NCBI GenBank assembly: GCA_021773035.1
Contig: JAJFKU010000017.1
Location: 62,001 to 126,000, forward strand
Source of the DNA: Woeseiaceae bacterium
GTDB taxonomy: Bacteria > Pseudomonadota > Gammaproteobacteria > Steroidobacterales > Woeseiaceae
Reading direction: 5' to 3'
DNA length: 64,000 nt
The stretch's first letter is position 1, and each line of letters opens with the position of its first letter. The translations under genes were made by a program, and so were the position numbers. The notes beneath the pieces were generated by a model that saw only the letters and a list, made by a program, of their open reading frames with translations, had not been told where the DNA came from and ran no database searches. Shown here in pieces: positions 46,659-55,862 of this stretch.

Positions 46659-48001
46659 CCGTTCGCCTCTATTTCGTCGAGGTTCATACGCAGAAACGGC
46701 CCGTACTCGTACTTGCCGTTACAAACGAACGAGCACAATGCCAAATCCTCTTCGTCGAGCTCCAGGCAACCAAGCTCCCTGGCCCTGTCGGTATCCTCGA
46801 CCAGCAGGGCCTTCAGCAGCGGTGTTGCCAGAATGTCGAGCGGCATCACCTTTTCGAACGAGCCAATCGGTACCATGGCCCGCGGACTGCCGTTCTGCGT
46901 GGTGGTCAGCGGAAAGCGACCACGATTCAGAATATGACCGGCATACGCCCGCAGCGCTGAGTACTTTTTTCTGCCGAGCCTGGCAAAGGAGAGAAACTCT
47001 CTCTCGCTGTCTTCCGACAAAACCGTGATCTGATTGTGGTAGCGGCCCAGCCAGGCCAGCGGGCCGGACGCACGATGGCCGGACAGAACAGAACCACTGA
47101 TGACACGCAGCGCTCCGCCAGCCGTTTCGCCCCGCAGCAGGTCCGTTGTGCTCGCGCCAATTCTTGTTCGCAGCAAGCGTGGTTTCAGGGTCATCGGACC
47201 GCTCATCGCAACAATGCGAGCGGTCGCGAGCCGGCCCGTGGAAAACAGCTGGCCTATCGCGACAACGTGGTGATAGCGAACGTGCCATACGGTCCGCCCC
47301 TCGCCGACCGGAGCGAGGTGGTGAATATGCGTCCCGACCAGGCCGGCGGGGTGCGGCCCGCTGAATTCCGCGCGCTGGAAACGACCCTTGCCCGGGCTCG
47401 GAACTCCGGAATTGGCCGCGGTGCAGAGGTAAACGGTGCCCGCCGTCAGGCGTTCCAGTACCCGCAACCCGCAAACGAATGCCTCGGGGTCTTCGGCAAT
47501 AACAATCTCCGGATTCGCAGCCAGCGGGCTACTGTCGATCGCCGTAACGAAGATCGCCGACGGCGTGGTATCCGGTGCCGGAATGCGGCTGAAGGGACGC
47601 GTTCTCAAGGCGGTCCACAAGCCGGATTTCAGAAGATTCGATCGTACGGTATCGGCATCGAGTGCCGCCAGTTTATCCGGTGAATAGGCGGGGAACTCAA
47701 CCGCATCATCGCCTTCGAGACGAATAACTACCGATTGCAACGCGCGTCGCGCACCACGATTGATCTCGATCACCTCCCCGGCACCGGGCGATGTGAATTT
47801 GACGTCGGGATTGCGCTTGTCGACGAACAGCGCTTGCCCAAGGCGCACACGGTCACCGACACTGACCGCCATGCCAGGCCGAAGCCCGACGACATCCGTG
47901 CCGAGCGACGCAACGGTCTGCACTTGGGCCGCGTCGGAAATGACTTGCTCAGGCTCGCCGCTGAGAGGGATATCGAGACCCTTTTTTATCGTTATTCGCA
48001 T
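46655..48001 (-). CDS. nqrA: Na+-NQR subunit A (quinone site)
   Basis: The 448-residue cytoplasmic subunit begins MRITIKKGLDIPLSGEP and has the biotinyl-like FTSPGAGEVIEINRGARRAL, GTHIHHLAPVG and VPIGSFEKVMPLDILAT motifs. NqrA takes part in quinone reduction. It follows menA by 36 bases in the same direction, so menA-nqrA-F-apbE-nqrM-CBS may be one transcript. Confidence 0.97.
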   Translation of the reverse strand: MRITIKKGLDIPLSGEPEQVISDAAQVQTVASLGTDVVGLRPGMAVSVGDRVRLGQALFVDKRNPDVKFTSPGAGEVIEINRGARRALQSVVIRLEGDDAVEFPAYSPDKLAALDADTVRSNLLKSGLWTALRTRPFSRIPAPDTTPSAIFVTAIDSSPLAANPEIVIAEDPEAFVCGLRVLERLTAGTVYLCTAANSGVPSPGKGRFQRAEFSGPHPAGLVGTHIHHLAPVGEGRTVWHVRYHHVVAIGQLFSTGRLATARIVAMSGPMTLKPRLLRTRIGASTTDLLRGETAGGALRVISGSVLSGHRASGPLAWLGRYHNQITVLSEDSEREFLSFARLGRKKYSALRAYAGHILNRGRFPLTTTQNGSPRAMVPIGSFEKVMPLDILATPLLKALLVEDTDRARELGCLELDEEDLALCSFVCNGKYEYGPFLRMNLDEIEANG

Positions 48002-48037
48002 GCGAATTCGCGCGCCTCCGTCCTGCTCCGCGTGTAT

Positions 48038-49027
48038 CTAGAGGGTATCGAGGACGGCTGCGTATACTGCGCAGACCGCCAGCCATATCGAGCCGACCGT
48101 GTGAACGCCCAACGTCGCTTCAATCCCCTTCGTCAGTCCCTGCCGATCCTTCACGCCGCGCCGAACCGAAGCGGCCGCTTTGTAGACGAGAAACAACAAC
48201 GCGATCGGTATGACTGCTGCAGCGGGCGGCAAGCTGCCGACGATGGACATCCAGACGATAATGCCAACAGCGAACAATTGGATAAGCACATATAGTGCAG
48301 CCGTTCCGGAGAGGCCCATTCGTACCGGCAACGTTCGCTTACCGGTGGCGCCATCCGCGCTGATATCCGGCACCTCGTTAATCAACAAGATCGCCGCCAC
48401 CCAGGCACTGATGGGTAAGGCAAAAAATACCGACTGCTGATCGATAACGCCGCTCTGTAACCAGGCAGCGCCGGTCACCGGCAATAAACCGAAGGCCACT
48501 CCTACCGCCGCCTCGCCGAGACCGATTGAGCTCAAACGAAGCGGCCCCAGGGAATACAGCACGGCGATGAGAACACCGGCCAATCCAAACCACAAAACCA
48601 TCTGACCGCGAATCAAAAGCAGCAGGAGTCCGGCGGCAGCGGCGACGGCGAGCAGGCTGATACCGAGACGCGCCATGCCGTGCGCCGACATAATGCCGGT
48701 CTGAATAAACCGCGAACCGCCGGTATACGGGTAAATACGGTCGACGTTTTCGCGATCCGTACCACCGGACTCGTCACCGACGTCATTCAGGACGTTAGCA
48801 CCGGCGTGTACGCAGACGGTTGCGAGCAATGCCAGCAGAAAAACCACAATGTCGAAGCTTCCCGCTACAGCACTTCCCCACGCCGTACCGGCGACCACCG
48901 GCAATACCGATGCGGGAAAGAACTTCGGCCGTGTCGCATTGAACAACCTGCGCACCACCGCTCCAGGCGAGTCGCCCACGAACTCTTTCGGTGACGGACC
49001 GGTAACTCCGCTGATCTCCGGTGGCAT
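48038..49027 (-). CDS. menA: UbiA-family prenyltransferase, probable MenA
   Basis: The 329-residue membrane protein has about nine segments, the first Asp motif NVLNDVGDESGGTDRENVD near residue 80 and a second motif EVPDISADGATGKRTLPVR near residue 225. These match 1,4-dihydroxy-2-naphthoate polyprenyltransferase (MenA), which makes demethylmenaquinone; UbiA proteins differ in these motifs. Menaquinone fits the type B fumarate reductase and NapC-like protein nearby. GGGGAGA precedes the ATG. Other UbiA family substrates cannot be ruled out. Confidence 0.82.
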   Translation of the reverse strand: MPPEISGVTGPSPKEFVGDSPGAVVRRLFNATRPKFFPASVLPVVAGTAWGSAVAGSFDIVVFLLALLATVCVHAGANVLNDVGDESGGTDRENVDRIYPYTGGSRFIQTGIMSAHGMARLGISLLAVAAAAGLLLLLIRGQMVLWFGLAGVLIAVLYSLGPLRLSSIGLGEAAVGVAFGLLPVTGAAWLQSGVIDQQSVFFALPISAWVAAILLINEVPDISADGATGKRTLPVRMGLSGTAALYVLIQLFAVGIIVWMSIVGSLPPAAAVIPIALLFLVYKAAASVRRGVKDRQGLTKGIEATLGVHTVGSIWLAVCAVYAAVLDTL

Positions 49028-49160
49028 GGTTTCTCCCCGTTCTCGGCCGGCCGTTCACACCGGCGCAGGCGCTGCTGTCAGTCGTTATGAATTGATTGTA
49101 TAGCGCGGGAAAACGGTTTTGCGGAATAGGCGATACTACTTACGGGACGGGCGAGGTGAG

Positions 49161-49544
49161 AAAGCCGGAGCCGGCAATAAGCCGGGTTCTGTCATCGACA
49201 ACCATTCATCTGGGACAGCCGTCACCGACTGCCTCAAGCAACCTACCCGGGAGTCCGCTCGGAACCGACGGTGCGAGCAAGCTCGCGTACTCCCCTATTT
49301 GGTCTTGCTCCGGGCGGGGTTTACCATGCCACGAACTGTTGCCAGTCGCGCGGTGCGCTCTTACCGCACCTTTTCACCCTTACCGGCCGCCGAAAACGAC
49401 AGCTGGCGGTATATTTTCTGTGGCACTTTCCATAGGCTCGCGCCTCCCAGGCGTTACCTGGCGCCCTGTCCGAAGGAGCCCGGACTTTCCTCCATAGCGA
49501 AAACAGCGTGCTACAGCGATTGTCTGGCCAACTCCGGCTTTCTC
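49161..49544 (-). ncRNA. rnpB: RNase P RNA (type A)
   Basis: Minus-strand sequence holds the universal blocks of bacterial RNase P RNA: GAGGAAAGTCCGGGCTCC near the 5' end, GGTAAGGGTGAAAAGGTGCG, AGAGCGCACC, GGCATGGTAAACCCC, and AGATGAATGGTTGTC near the 3' end, followed by GACAGAACCCGGCTTA. The ends pair (AAAGCCGGAG with CTCCGGCTTT), giving about 384 nt, close to E. coli. It processes tRNA 5' ends. Exact ends are approximate. It lies divergent from the MarR gene, whose first operator is 45 bases away. Confidence 0.97.
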
Positions 49545-49588
49545 GGCGGCGAGTCTACTCGAAGCCGCGACGAAGCTCTTCTTATTAT

Positions 49589-49633
49589 TTGACAAGTCGA
49601 TTGTCAAAATGAATAATGACAACTTAATTGTCA
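49589..49633 (+). promoter_or_regulatory. Promoter of the marR gene with two MarR-type operators
   Basis: -35 TTGACA (49589-49594) and -10 AATAAT (49612-49617) are 17 bases apart. Two palindromes of the same type, TGACAA-N5-TTGTCA, overlap it: O1 (49589-49607) covers the -35 and spacer, O2 (49617-49633) covers the -10 edge and start. This layout predicts autorepression by the MarR protein. O1 also lies about 45 bases upstream of rnpB on the other strand. Confidence 0.8.
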
Positions 49634-49650
49634 ATTCTCAGAGTATTGCC

Positions 49651-50088
49651 GTGACGACAGACAAAAAATACCAGGTCACGTGGCTCGTTCGCCGCCTGTT
49701 CAGAGCGATGGGCGCACGAGCGGACCGATATCTCAGGGCATCCGGGCTGACTGCCGCCGACCGGGCCGTGATGGAATTTCTTTATCCGGCCGAGAAACTC
49801 TCGGTGCCAGCGATCGCCAGCCGCTACCAGGTGTCGCGACAGCACGTACAGGTGACGGCCAACGAGCTCAAAGAGAGAGGCCTGCTGAGATTCGAAGACA
49901 ATCCGCAGCACAAACGCTCCGCCCTGCTCCGCCTGAGTCACCTCGGGCGCAGGAATTTCGAAGCAATCCGTAAGAACGAATCTCAAGACGTCGATCAGCT
50001 GCTCGCCGGCGTCACGGACGGCGAACTGGAGACAACGCGTAGAACACTCGAAATCATGTTGAAAAACCTTGGCTGGGAAAAACAATGA
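49651..50088 (+). CDS. MarR family transcriptional regulator
   Basis: The 145-residue product is a winged-helix protein: LVRRLFRAMGARADRYLRA, then LSVPAIASRYQVSRQHVQV as the recognition helix region, and a wing with EDNPQHKRSALLRLSHLG. The GTG at 49651 is chosen because an upstream in-frame ATG (49609) lies in the spacer of the promoter and would not be transcribed. The first 14 codons from that ATG also encode operator sequence. It likely represses itself and the methyltransferase-like gene, which it overlaps by 4 bases. Its ligand is unknown. Confidence 0.88.
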   Translation: MTTDKKYQVTWLVRRLFRAMGARADRYLRASGLTAADRAVMEFLYPAEKLSVPAIASRYQVSRQHVQVTANELKERGLLRFEDNPQHKRSALLRLSHLGRRNFEAIRKNESQDVDQLLAGVTDGELETTRRTLEIMLKNLGWEKQ

Positions 50089-50552
50089 ACCGTGCGAATA
50101 CTGTTTGCGAAAAAATGCTCTCCTGCCGGCCGCCGCGTGTTGCTCTGGCGCTGCTGATTGCCGCCTCGATTATCCAGATCCTGCTACCGCCAAACGGGCT
50201 GCCGGCGTTCCCGGCTGCCGGAGTCGGCGTGAGTCTTTTGGGACTCGTGTTGATGCTGCGCGCCTGGTGGCTGTTTCGGCGGCACAAAACGGCAATATGC
50301 CCAACGGCCGTGACGACAGCATTCCTGTCAGACGATGTCTATGCGTTGACTCGAAACCCCATGTACCTGGGCATGGTGACTCTATTGCTTGGCATCGCGC
50401 TGGTCTTCGCGAGTTGGGCGCATTACCTGGCAACGGCCGTTTACGCCCTCATTCTCGACCGCGTTTTCTGCCGCTATGAAGAGCAATCGCTGCACAGGCA
50501 GTATGGTAACCGCTACGCACTATACGCCGCGCGAGTGCGGCGCTGGGTGTAG
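50085..50552 (+). CDS. Isoprenylcysteine carboxyl methyltransferase-like membrane protein
   Basis: The 155-residue protein has three to four membrane segments and the family signature RNPMYLGMV, EEQSLHRQYGNRYALYAARVRRW. These mark the ICMT/PEMT (phospholipid methyltransferase-like) group, whose members bind SAM at the membrane. The true substrate in bacteria is usually unknown. Co-transcription with the MarR regulator suggests control by a small ligand. Confidence 0.82.
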   Translation: MNRANTVCEKMLSCRPPRVALALLIAASIIQILLPPNGLPAFPAAGVGVSLLGLVLMLRAWWLFRRHKTAICPTAVTTAFLSDDVYALTRNPMYLGMVTLLLGIALVFASWAHYLATAVYALILDRVFCRYEEQSLHRQYGNRYALYAARVRRWV

Positions 50553-51383
50553 TCAGTCTTTCAGTTGCAACAATCGTTCATACAGTGCGTTTCGTTTCAG
50601 ACCCGTTACATCAGCCGCAACTTTTGCGGCATCTTTCGCCGATAGCTTACTCATCAGGGCAGTCAGCAAACGATCCGTTTCCAACGGCGAATCCTGCGGC
50701 TTGCCTGCTCCGGAAATCACAATGGCGAACTCACCTTTACCAACGATAATGCCAGCGGCAATCTGACGCTGCAGCTCACCCAGCGTTTTATGAACGCACT
50801 GCTCGTGTATTTTTGTCAGCTCACGGCCGATAAACGCCGCTCGATCGGCGCCAAATGCTGCCACCATATCGTCGATGCACTCTTTTATCCGATGCACAGA
50901 TTCGTAGAACACCAGCGTACGTGTTTCCGAAACCAGTGCCGACAGGGCCGTTTTCCGAGCCACTTGTTTTGCCGGCAGAAATCCTTCGAAACAAAAACGA
51001 TTTGTCGCAATCCCGGCCACAGAAAGCGCCGCGGTTACAGCGCTCGCACCCGGTACCGGCGATACCACGATGTTGTTTCTATGAGCCTCCCGAAGCAGCC
51101 TGAAGCCCGGGTCGCTGACGAGCGGCGTGCCCGCATCGCTGACCAGCGCAACAGAATCGCCGTCGAGCAGCCGCTCGATAAGACTGCCGAGTACCCGCTC
51201 TTCGTTATGATCGTGCAGCGCCAAAAGTCGCGCTTTGCAGCCGATATGCATTAGCAATCGCCCGGTGTGGCGGGTATCCTCGGCAGCAATAAGACTCACC
51301 TCACCGAGCGTCTGGCGCGCTCGTGGTGTCAGGTCTTCAAGATTGCCGATCGGCGTTGCTACTACATACAGTATGCCGCTCAT
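50553..51383 (-). CDS. rsmI: 16S rRNA (cytidine-1402 2'-O) methyltransferase RsmI
   Basis: The 276-residue protein starts MSGILYVVATPIGNLEDLTPRA and has AEDTRHTGRLL, ALVSDAGTPLVSDPG, and SPVPGASAVTAALSVAG, the hallmarks of RsmI. Together with RsmH (also in this window) it modifies C1402 of 16S rRNA. The frame stays open 66 codons upstream, but the family start at 51383 fits. It is divergent from lpoA with a 30-base gap. Confidence 0.97.
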   Translation of the reverse strand: MSGILYVVATPIGNLEDLTPRARQTLGEVSLIAAEDTRHTGRLLMHIGCKARLLALHDHNEERVLGSLIERLLDGDSVALVSDAGTPLVSDPGFRLLREAHRNNIVVSPVPGASAVTAALSVAGIATNRFCFEGFLPAKQVARKTALSALVSETRTLVFYESVHRIKECIDDMVAAFGADRAAFIGRELTKIHEQCVHKTLGELQRQIAAGIIVGKGEFAIVISGAGKPQDSPLETDRLLTALMSKLSAKDAAKVAADVTGLKRNALYERLLQLKD

Positions 51384-51413
51384 CTGGCGCGGAATCCTCA
51401 ACTGGTTGGGCAC

Positions 51414-53390
51414 ATGGCATTGAATTTTCGACATCCTGCAGGTAAAGCCGGTTCGCTGGCAAGCGTTGTTGTATTGCTGGCCGCCACGCTGCTTCTCGGC
51501 GCTTGCGAAACTACCGGCCTGAGAGGACTGTCTGGCTCCGGCGAAGATCGTGCCGAGCGCTTTGCGCAGGAAGGCCGCCATCTTGACGCCGCCGGCGAGT
51601 ACATCGGTCTCGCGACGGATGCCGTCGGTGCCGAGCGCGACCGCCTGAGCTTACTGGCCGTCGAGCAATGGCTCGACGCCGGCGACGTGCAGCGCGCGCG
51701 CCAGGCATTGTCCGGCGTTACACAACCACTCTCAGGACCCTTGCTCCCCATCTGGAACACCAACTCGGCGGCATTGCTCTTGTATCGCGGTGATGCGGAC
51801 GCGGCACTGTCGCTGCTGGAAGCCATGAGTCGTCAGTCGCTATCCATGCGCGATCGGCTACGCGTAGAGGCCTTGCGTGCGGACTCCTGGATTCAAAAGC
51901 AGGACCCTGCCCGCGCGGTCGAACTGATGACACAACGCGAGACCTGGCTCGACAGCGCTCAAGACATCGAGCAAAACCGCTGGCGCCTGTGGCAGGGACT
52001 TCTCTACAGTAACCCGCAGGTACTGCGCGAGGCAGCTCAGGCCGCGGCCGACGGGCGTACACGCGCCTGGTTATCCCTGGGTTCGCTCGCAACATCGACT
52101 GGCCAGCAGGGGCCCGGCTGGAGCAATGGTGTTGCACGATGGCGCGATGCTAACCCCGGTCATCCGGCGCTGGGCGTGCTCGGCGAAGCTGAAATATTCA
52201 CCGGGGATTTGCTTGACTACCCGCGCCAGGTCGCATTGCTGCTGCCGCTTTCAGGTCGCTCGGCCGCCGTCGGTAAGGCTATCCAGAACGGTTTTTTAGG
52301 CGCCTACTTCGCGACGGCCAGCGCGCTCGATGAGCAGCAGTCTGTAAAGATCTACGATGTTAACTCGGAGGGCGGTGCCGGCGCTGCCTACCAGAAGGCA
52401 GTAGCAGACGGGGCAGAGTTCGTTGTAGGTCCGTTGCTAAAGAAGAACGTCACCGAATTAGCCAACGACATCCTCGTTCCGGTTCCGGTACTGACGCTGA
52501 ATTATCTTCCCGACGAAACGCTGGCTCCGTCGGGGCTCTACCAGTTCGCTCTCGCTCCGGAAGATGAGGCCGCCTCGGCCGCGCAGCGCGCCATTGGCGA
52601 CGGATATACACGAGCACTCGCGCTGGTTCCGAACAATGACTGGGGCCGCCGCGTATTGCAGAGTTTTGCAACCGAGTTTGAAGGCCTGCACGGAACCCTG
52701 CTCGACTACCGCAGCTACACGCCCGACAAACAGGATTTCTCCGGCGAAATTGAAACCCTGATGGGCCTCAGCGGCAGCGTGCAGCGCTACCAGCGCATGC
52801 GGGCGAACATCGGCGGCAGCCTGCAGTTCGATCCACGGCGTCGGCAGGATGCCGAGTTCATATTTCTGGCCGCCGCTGCCGGGCCGGGCCGCTTGCTGAA
52901 GTCGCAGTTAAAGTTCCACTACTCCGGCGACCTGCCCGCTTATTCGACCTCGTCGGTGAATTCGCTCGACGGGCGTTCAAACGCAGACCTGAACGGCATC
53001 ATGTTCGCAGACACACCCTGGCTCATCGATCCGCAGCCCTGGATTCGCTACCTGCCGGAGATCTACGCCGATCACTGGCCGGAAGAACGGCGACTCGGCC
53101 GGCTGCACGCCATGGGCTACGACGCTTACAACCTGATCGCTTCGCTGCATGCCAGTCGCGGGGGCGAAATCACCGAGCTCGACGGCGCGACCGGCCGTCT
53201 TTTTCTCGATCAGCAGGGACGTATTCACCGCCGCCTCGCGTGGGCCCAGTTTCAGCGCGGTGAGGCGGTAGCACTGCCGGCGCAGGACGACGTAGGCGGC
53301 CCCATTCAGGATATAAGCGAAGACGGCGAGCTGCTGGCACCCGATGCCGCCGACCAGGTACCGTGGGACGTCTCGCAACCGCAACTGTAG
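51414..53390 (+). CDS. lpoA: LpoA-like penicillin-binding protein activator lipoprotein
   Basis: The 658-residue lipoprotein has a signal with lipobox LLLGAC. It has an N-terminal TPR-like helical domain (about residues 40-260) and a C-terminal periplasmic-binding-like domain (about 275-620) starting RQVALLLPLSGRSAAVGKAIQNG. LpoA stimulates PBP1A from the outer membrane. The rsmI-lpoA-yraN-gmhA order is conserved in gammaproteobacteria. The ATG at 51414 is used because the signal peptide starts there; the frame is open further upstream. It overlaps yraN by 28 bases. Confidence 0.93.
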   Translation: MALNFRHPAGKAGSLASVVVLLAATLLLGACETTGLRGLSGSGEDRAERFAQEGRHLDAAGEYIGLATDAVGAERDRLSLLAVEQWLDAGDVQRARQALSGVTQPLSGPLLPIWNTNSAALLLYRGDADAALSLLEAMSRQSLSMRDRLRVEALRADSWIQKQDPARAVELMTQRETWLDSAQDIEQNRWRLWQGLLYSNPQVLREAAQAAADGRTRAWLSLGSLATSTGQQGPGWSNGVARWRDANPGHPALGVLGEAEIFTGDLLDYPRQVALLLPLSGRSAAVGKAIQNGFLGAYFATASALDEQQSVKIYDVNSEGGAGAAYQKAVADGAEFVVGPLLKKNVTELANDILVPVPVLTLNYLPDETLAPSGLYQFALAPEDEAASAAQRAIGDGYTRALALVPNNDWGRRVLQSFATEFEGLHGTLLDYRSYTPDKQDFSGEIETLMGLSGSVQRYQRMRANIGGSLQFDPRRRQDAEFIFLAAAAGPGRLLKSQLKFHYSGDLPAYSTSSVNSLDGRSNADLNGIMFADTPWLIDPQPWIRYLPEIYADHWPEERRLGRLHAMGYDAYNLIASLHASRGGEITELDGATGRLFLDQQGRIHRRLAWAQFQRGEAVALPAQDDVGGPIQDISEDGELLAPDAADQVPWDVSQPQL

Positions 53391-53743
53391 GCCTGCGCGC
53401 GGAGCGCCTGGCGCTGGACTATTTGCTCGCGCGGGGGCTTGTCGCGATCACCAGGAATTTTCGCTGCCGTGGCGGGGAAATCGACCTCATTATGCTGGAC
53501 GGCGATTGCCTGGTATTCATCGAAGTTCGGTATCGAGCGACAGCGGTGTTTTCGCCGGCCAGTCATACGGTCGACCGGCACAAACAGCGCAAGATTGTTC
53601 GCAGCGCCGCGATGTTTAATGCACGTAATCATCGCTATGCGATGCACACGATGCGCTTCGACGTCGTCGCGGTGGAGGGTGAAGAAAAACCGACCATCGA
53701 CTGGATCACTGACGCTTTTCGACCAAAAGATTCAACGTGTTAG
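53363..53743 (+). CDS. yraN: YraN/UPF0102 endonuclease-like protein
   Basis: The 126-residue protein has the UPF0102 pattern GLRAERLALDYLLARGL, RNFRCRGGEIDLIMLDGDCLVFIEVRYR, a PD-(D/E)xK nuclease-like core. The end WITDAFRPKDSTC is near the usual C-terminus. The stop codon TAG lies inside the terminal inverted repeat of a MITE-like element, so the last few residues may be changed by that insertion. The start is GTG, 28 bases inside lpoA. Confidence 0.9.
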   Translation: MGRLATATVGLRAERLALDYLLARGLVAITRNFRCRGGEIDLIMLDGDCLVFIEVRYRATAVFSPASHTVDRHKQRKIVRSAAMFNARNHRYAMHTMRFDVVAVEGEEKPTIDWITDAFRPKDSTC

Positions 53744-53908
53744 GGCCTGTTAATACGATGCGAGTGATCACTGTTGAGTCCCCAAAAGCGCCAATCAAGG
53801 CGCGAGGAGAGTGGTTTGGTCATTCCAAATAAGCGACGAGCAACGCCGAGTGGCGCTTTTGGGGATTCAACCCGAAGGGCTGGACCGCATCGTATTAACA
53901 GGCCCTAA
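53740..53908. mobile_element. MITE-like element with 23-bp terminal inverted repeats
   Basis: A 169-base element is bounded by perfect 23-bp inverted repeats (53740-53762 and 53886-53908, outer ends TTAGGGCCTG / CAGGCCCTAA). A second inverted repeat of 20 bases with one mismatch (53774-53793 and 53851-53870) lies inside. No reading frame is present. TA at both outer edges would fit a TA target duplication as made by IS630/Tc1-type transposases. The nearby yraN stop codon is provided by the left end. Copy number elsewhere in the genome is unknown. Confidence 0.75.
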
Positions 53909-54544
<636 letters not shown>

Positions 54545-54560
54545 TTAGATTCGCACGTAA

Positions 54561-54636
54561 GCAGCAGGGGTTGGGATAACGTCAAACCGCTTCGCGAAAC
54601 ACAGGCGCGATTTGACGTTATCCCAACCCCTGCTGC
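54561..54636. repeat. Perfect 26-bp inverted repeat between gmhA and sspB
   Basis: Arms 54561-54586 and 54611-54636 are exact complements (outer ends GCAGCAGGGG / CCCCTGCTGC), around a 24-base loop that can itself pair (TCGCG/CGCGA). It lies between converging genes, a place for a bidirectional terminator, but no T run follows on either strand. It may be a REP-like or mobile palindrome. Confidence 0.75.
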
Positions 54637-54652
54637 ATTGACCGTGGCAGTT

Positions 54653-55060
54653 CTATTTGACGATCCGCAAATGTGGCCGCGAACGCGTTTCCTCGATTTC
54701 GGTCTGCAACTCCGGCGGCTCGACATGTTCCGTCGCGTCCGCATCCTGCGAGAAAATCATACCCTGCCCGGTTTCCCGCGCATAAATACCCAGGACCGAC
54801 TGCATCGGTACCCAGACATCGAAAGGCACACCGCTAAAGCGCGCACGAAAACTCACGGCATTGTTTGCAAGCTTCAGATTGTGGGCGGCAGATTCGCTGA
54901 TGTTCAGGATGATCTTTCCATCCTTGATATGTTCCGCGGGCACACTGACTCCGTCTGTTGATGTATCGACGACAATGTGCGGCGTATGCAGGTTGTCCCC
55001 CATCCACTGGTGCATCGCACGGATCAGGTAGGGTCGTTTTGAACGGTTGGGATTATTCAC
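54653..55060 (-). CDS. sspB: ClpXP adaptor SspB
   Basis: The 135-residue protein has the SspB core (RPYLIRAMHQWMGDN, HIVVDT, ILNISESAAHNLKLANNAVSFRARFSGV) and a flexible tail ending RPHLRIVK, the XB motif that docks on ClpX. It tethers ssrA-tagged proteins to ClpXP. The start is GTG. It lies after sspA, from which it is separated by 172 bases with no visible gene. Confidence 0.95.
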   Translation of the reverse strand: MNNPNRSKRPYLIRAMHQWMGDNLHTPHIVVDTSTDGVSVPAEHIKDGKIILNISESAAHNLKLANNAVSFRARFSGVPFDVWVPMQSVLGIYARETGQGMIFSQDADATEHVEPPELQTEIEETRSRPHLRIVK

Positions 55061-55232
55061 GAATTTTGTTCTTAAGGCTTCGCTCGATACGGCTAGCTTA
55101 CCACCAATTTCAGCGCCCGCTCAGAACTTAACTTAACACAGGAAAGACTCGTGGAACTTCGCCCGTCGAGCCGCCTCGCCAGTGGCTTAGCCTGCGTTTT
55201 GTGAAGAAGTCGCCGAACAACCGGCGCGAAGC

Positions 55233-55862
55233 CTACAATCGCATCTCTTGCTCGAGTTCCGTCAAGCCCTGCTGAAACGACCGCCGCGCAAAAACGCGTT
55301 CCATATACTCTTCAATGGAGGTTGCATCCTTGCCGAGATCGATGCCATACACGGGCAGCCGCCATAAAAGCGGCGCGATTGTGCAATCCACCAGCGAAAA
55401 TTCTTCGCTGAGAAAGTACGGCCGCGCACCGAAAAGCTCCGTGCTCTGCAGGATACTCTCTCGCAACATCTTGCGCGCCTTTGTCCCGAGCTTGCCATCG
55501 GGACTCGTTTCGGCTTCTTCGGCAATGGAGTACCAGTCTGTTTCGATACGGAACAGCGCCAGCCTGAACTGCGCACGCGTCACCGGGTCGACCGGCATCA
55601 GCGGCGGATGCGGAAACCGTTCGTCGAGATACTCGACGATCACGCGCGAGTCGTACAGAGTCAGGTCACGGTCTACAAGAGTTGGAACCGTATGGTAGGG
55701 ATTGAGGTCCATCAGGTCCTCCGGTAAATCCGGACCAACGACATTCGAGATCTCGATGTTTATGTTCTTTTCAGCCAACACCAGCCGCGTGCGATGGCTG
55801 TGTATATCGGTCGGCCGCGAGAATAGCGTCATTACGGAACGCCGATTGGCTACTACTGCCAT
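55233..55862 (-). CDS. sspA: Stringent starvation protein A (SspA)
   Basis: The 209-residue protein has a GST-like fold: an N-terminal thioredoxin-like half (MTLFSRPTDIHSHRTRLVLAEK, HTVPTLVDRDLTLYDSRVIVEYLDERFP) and a C-terminal helical half. SspA binds RNA polymerase in starvation and acid stress and lacks GST activity. The start codon overlaps the petC stop by one base (TAATG), as in the common petABC-sspAB order. Confidence 0.95.
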   Translation of the reverse strand: MAVVANRRSVMTLFSRPTDIHSHRTRLVLAEKNINIEISNVVGPDLPEDLMDLNPYHTVPTLVDRDLTLYDSRVIVEYLDERFPHPPLMPVDPVTRAQFRLALFRIETDWYSIAEEAETSPDGKLGTKARKMLRESILQSTELFGARPYFLSEEFSLVDCTIAPLLWRLPVYGIDLGKDATSIEEYMERVFARRSFQQGLTELEQEMRL

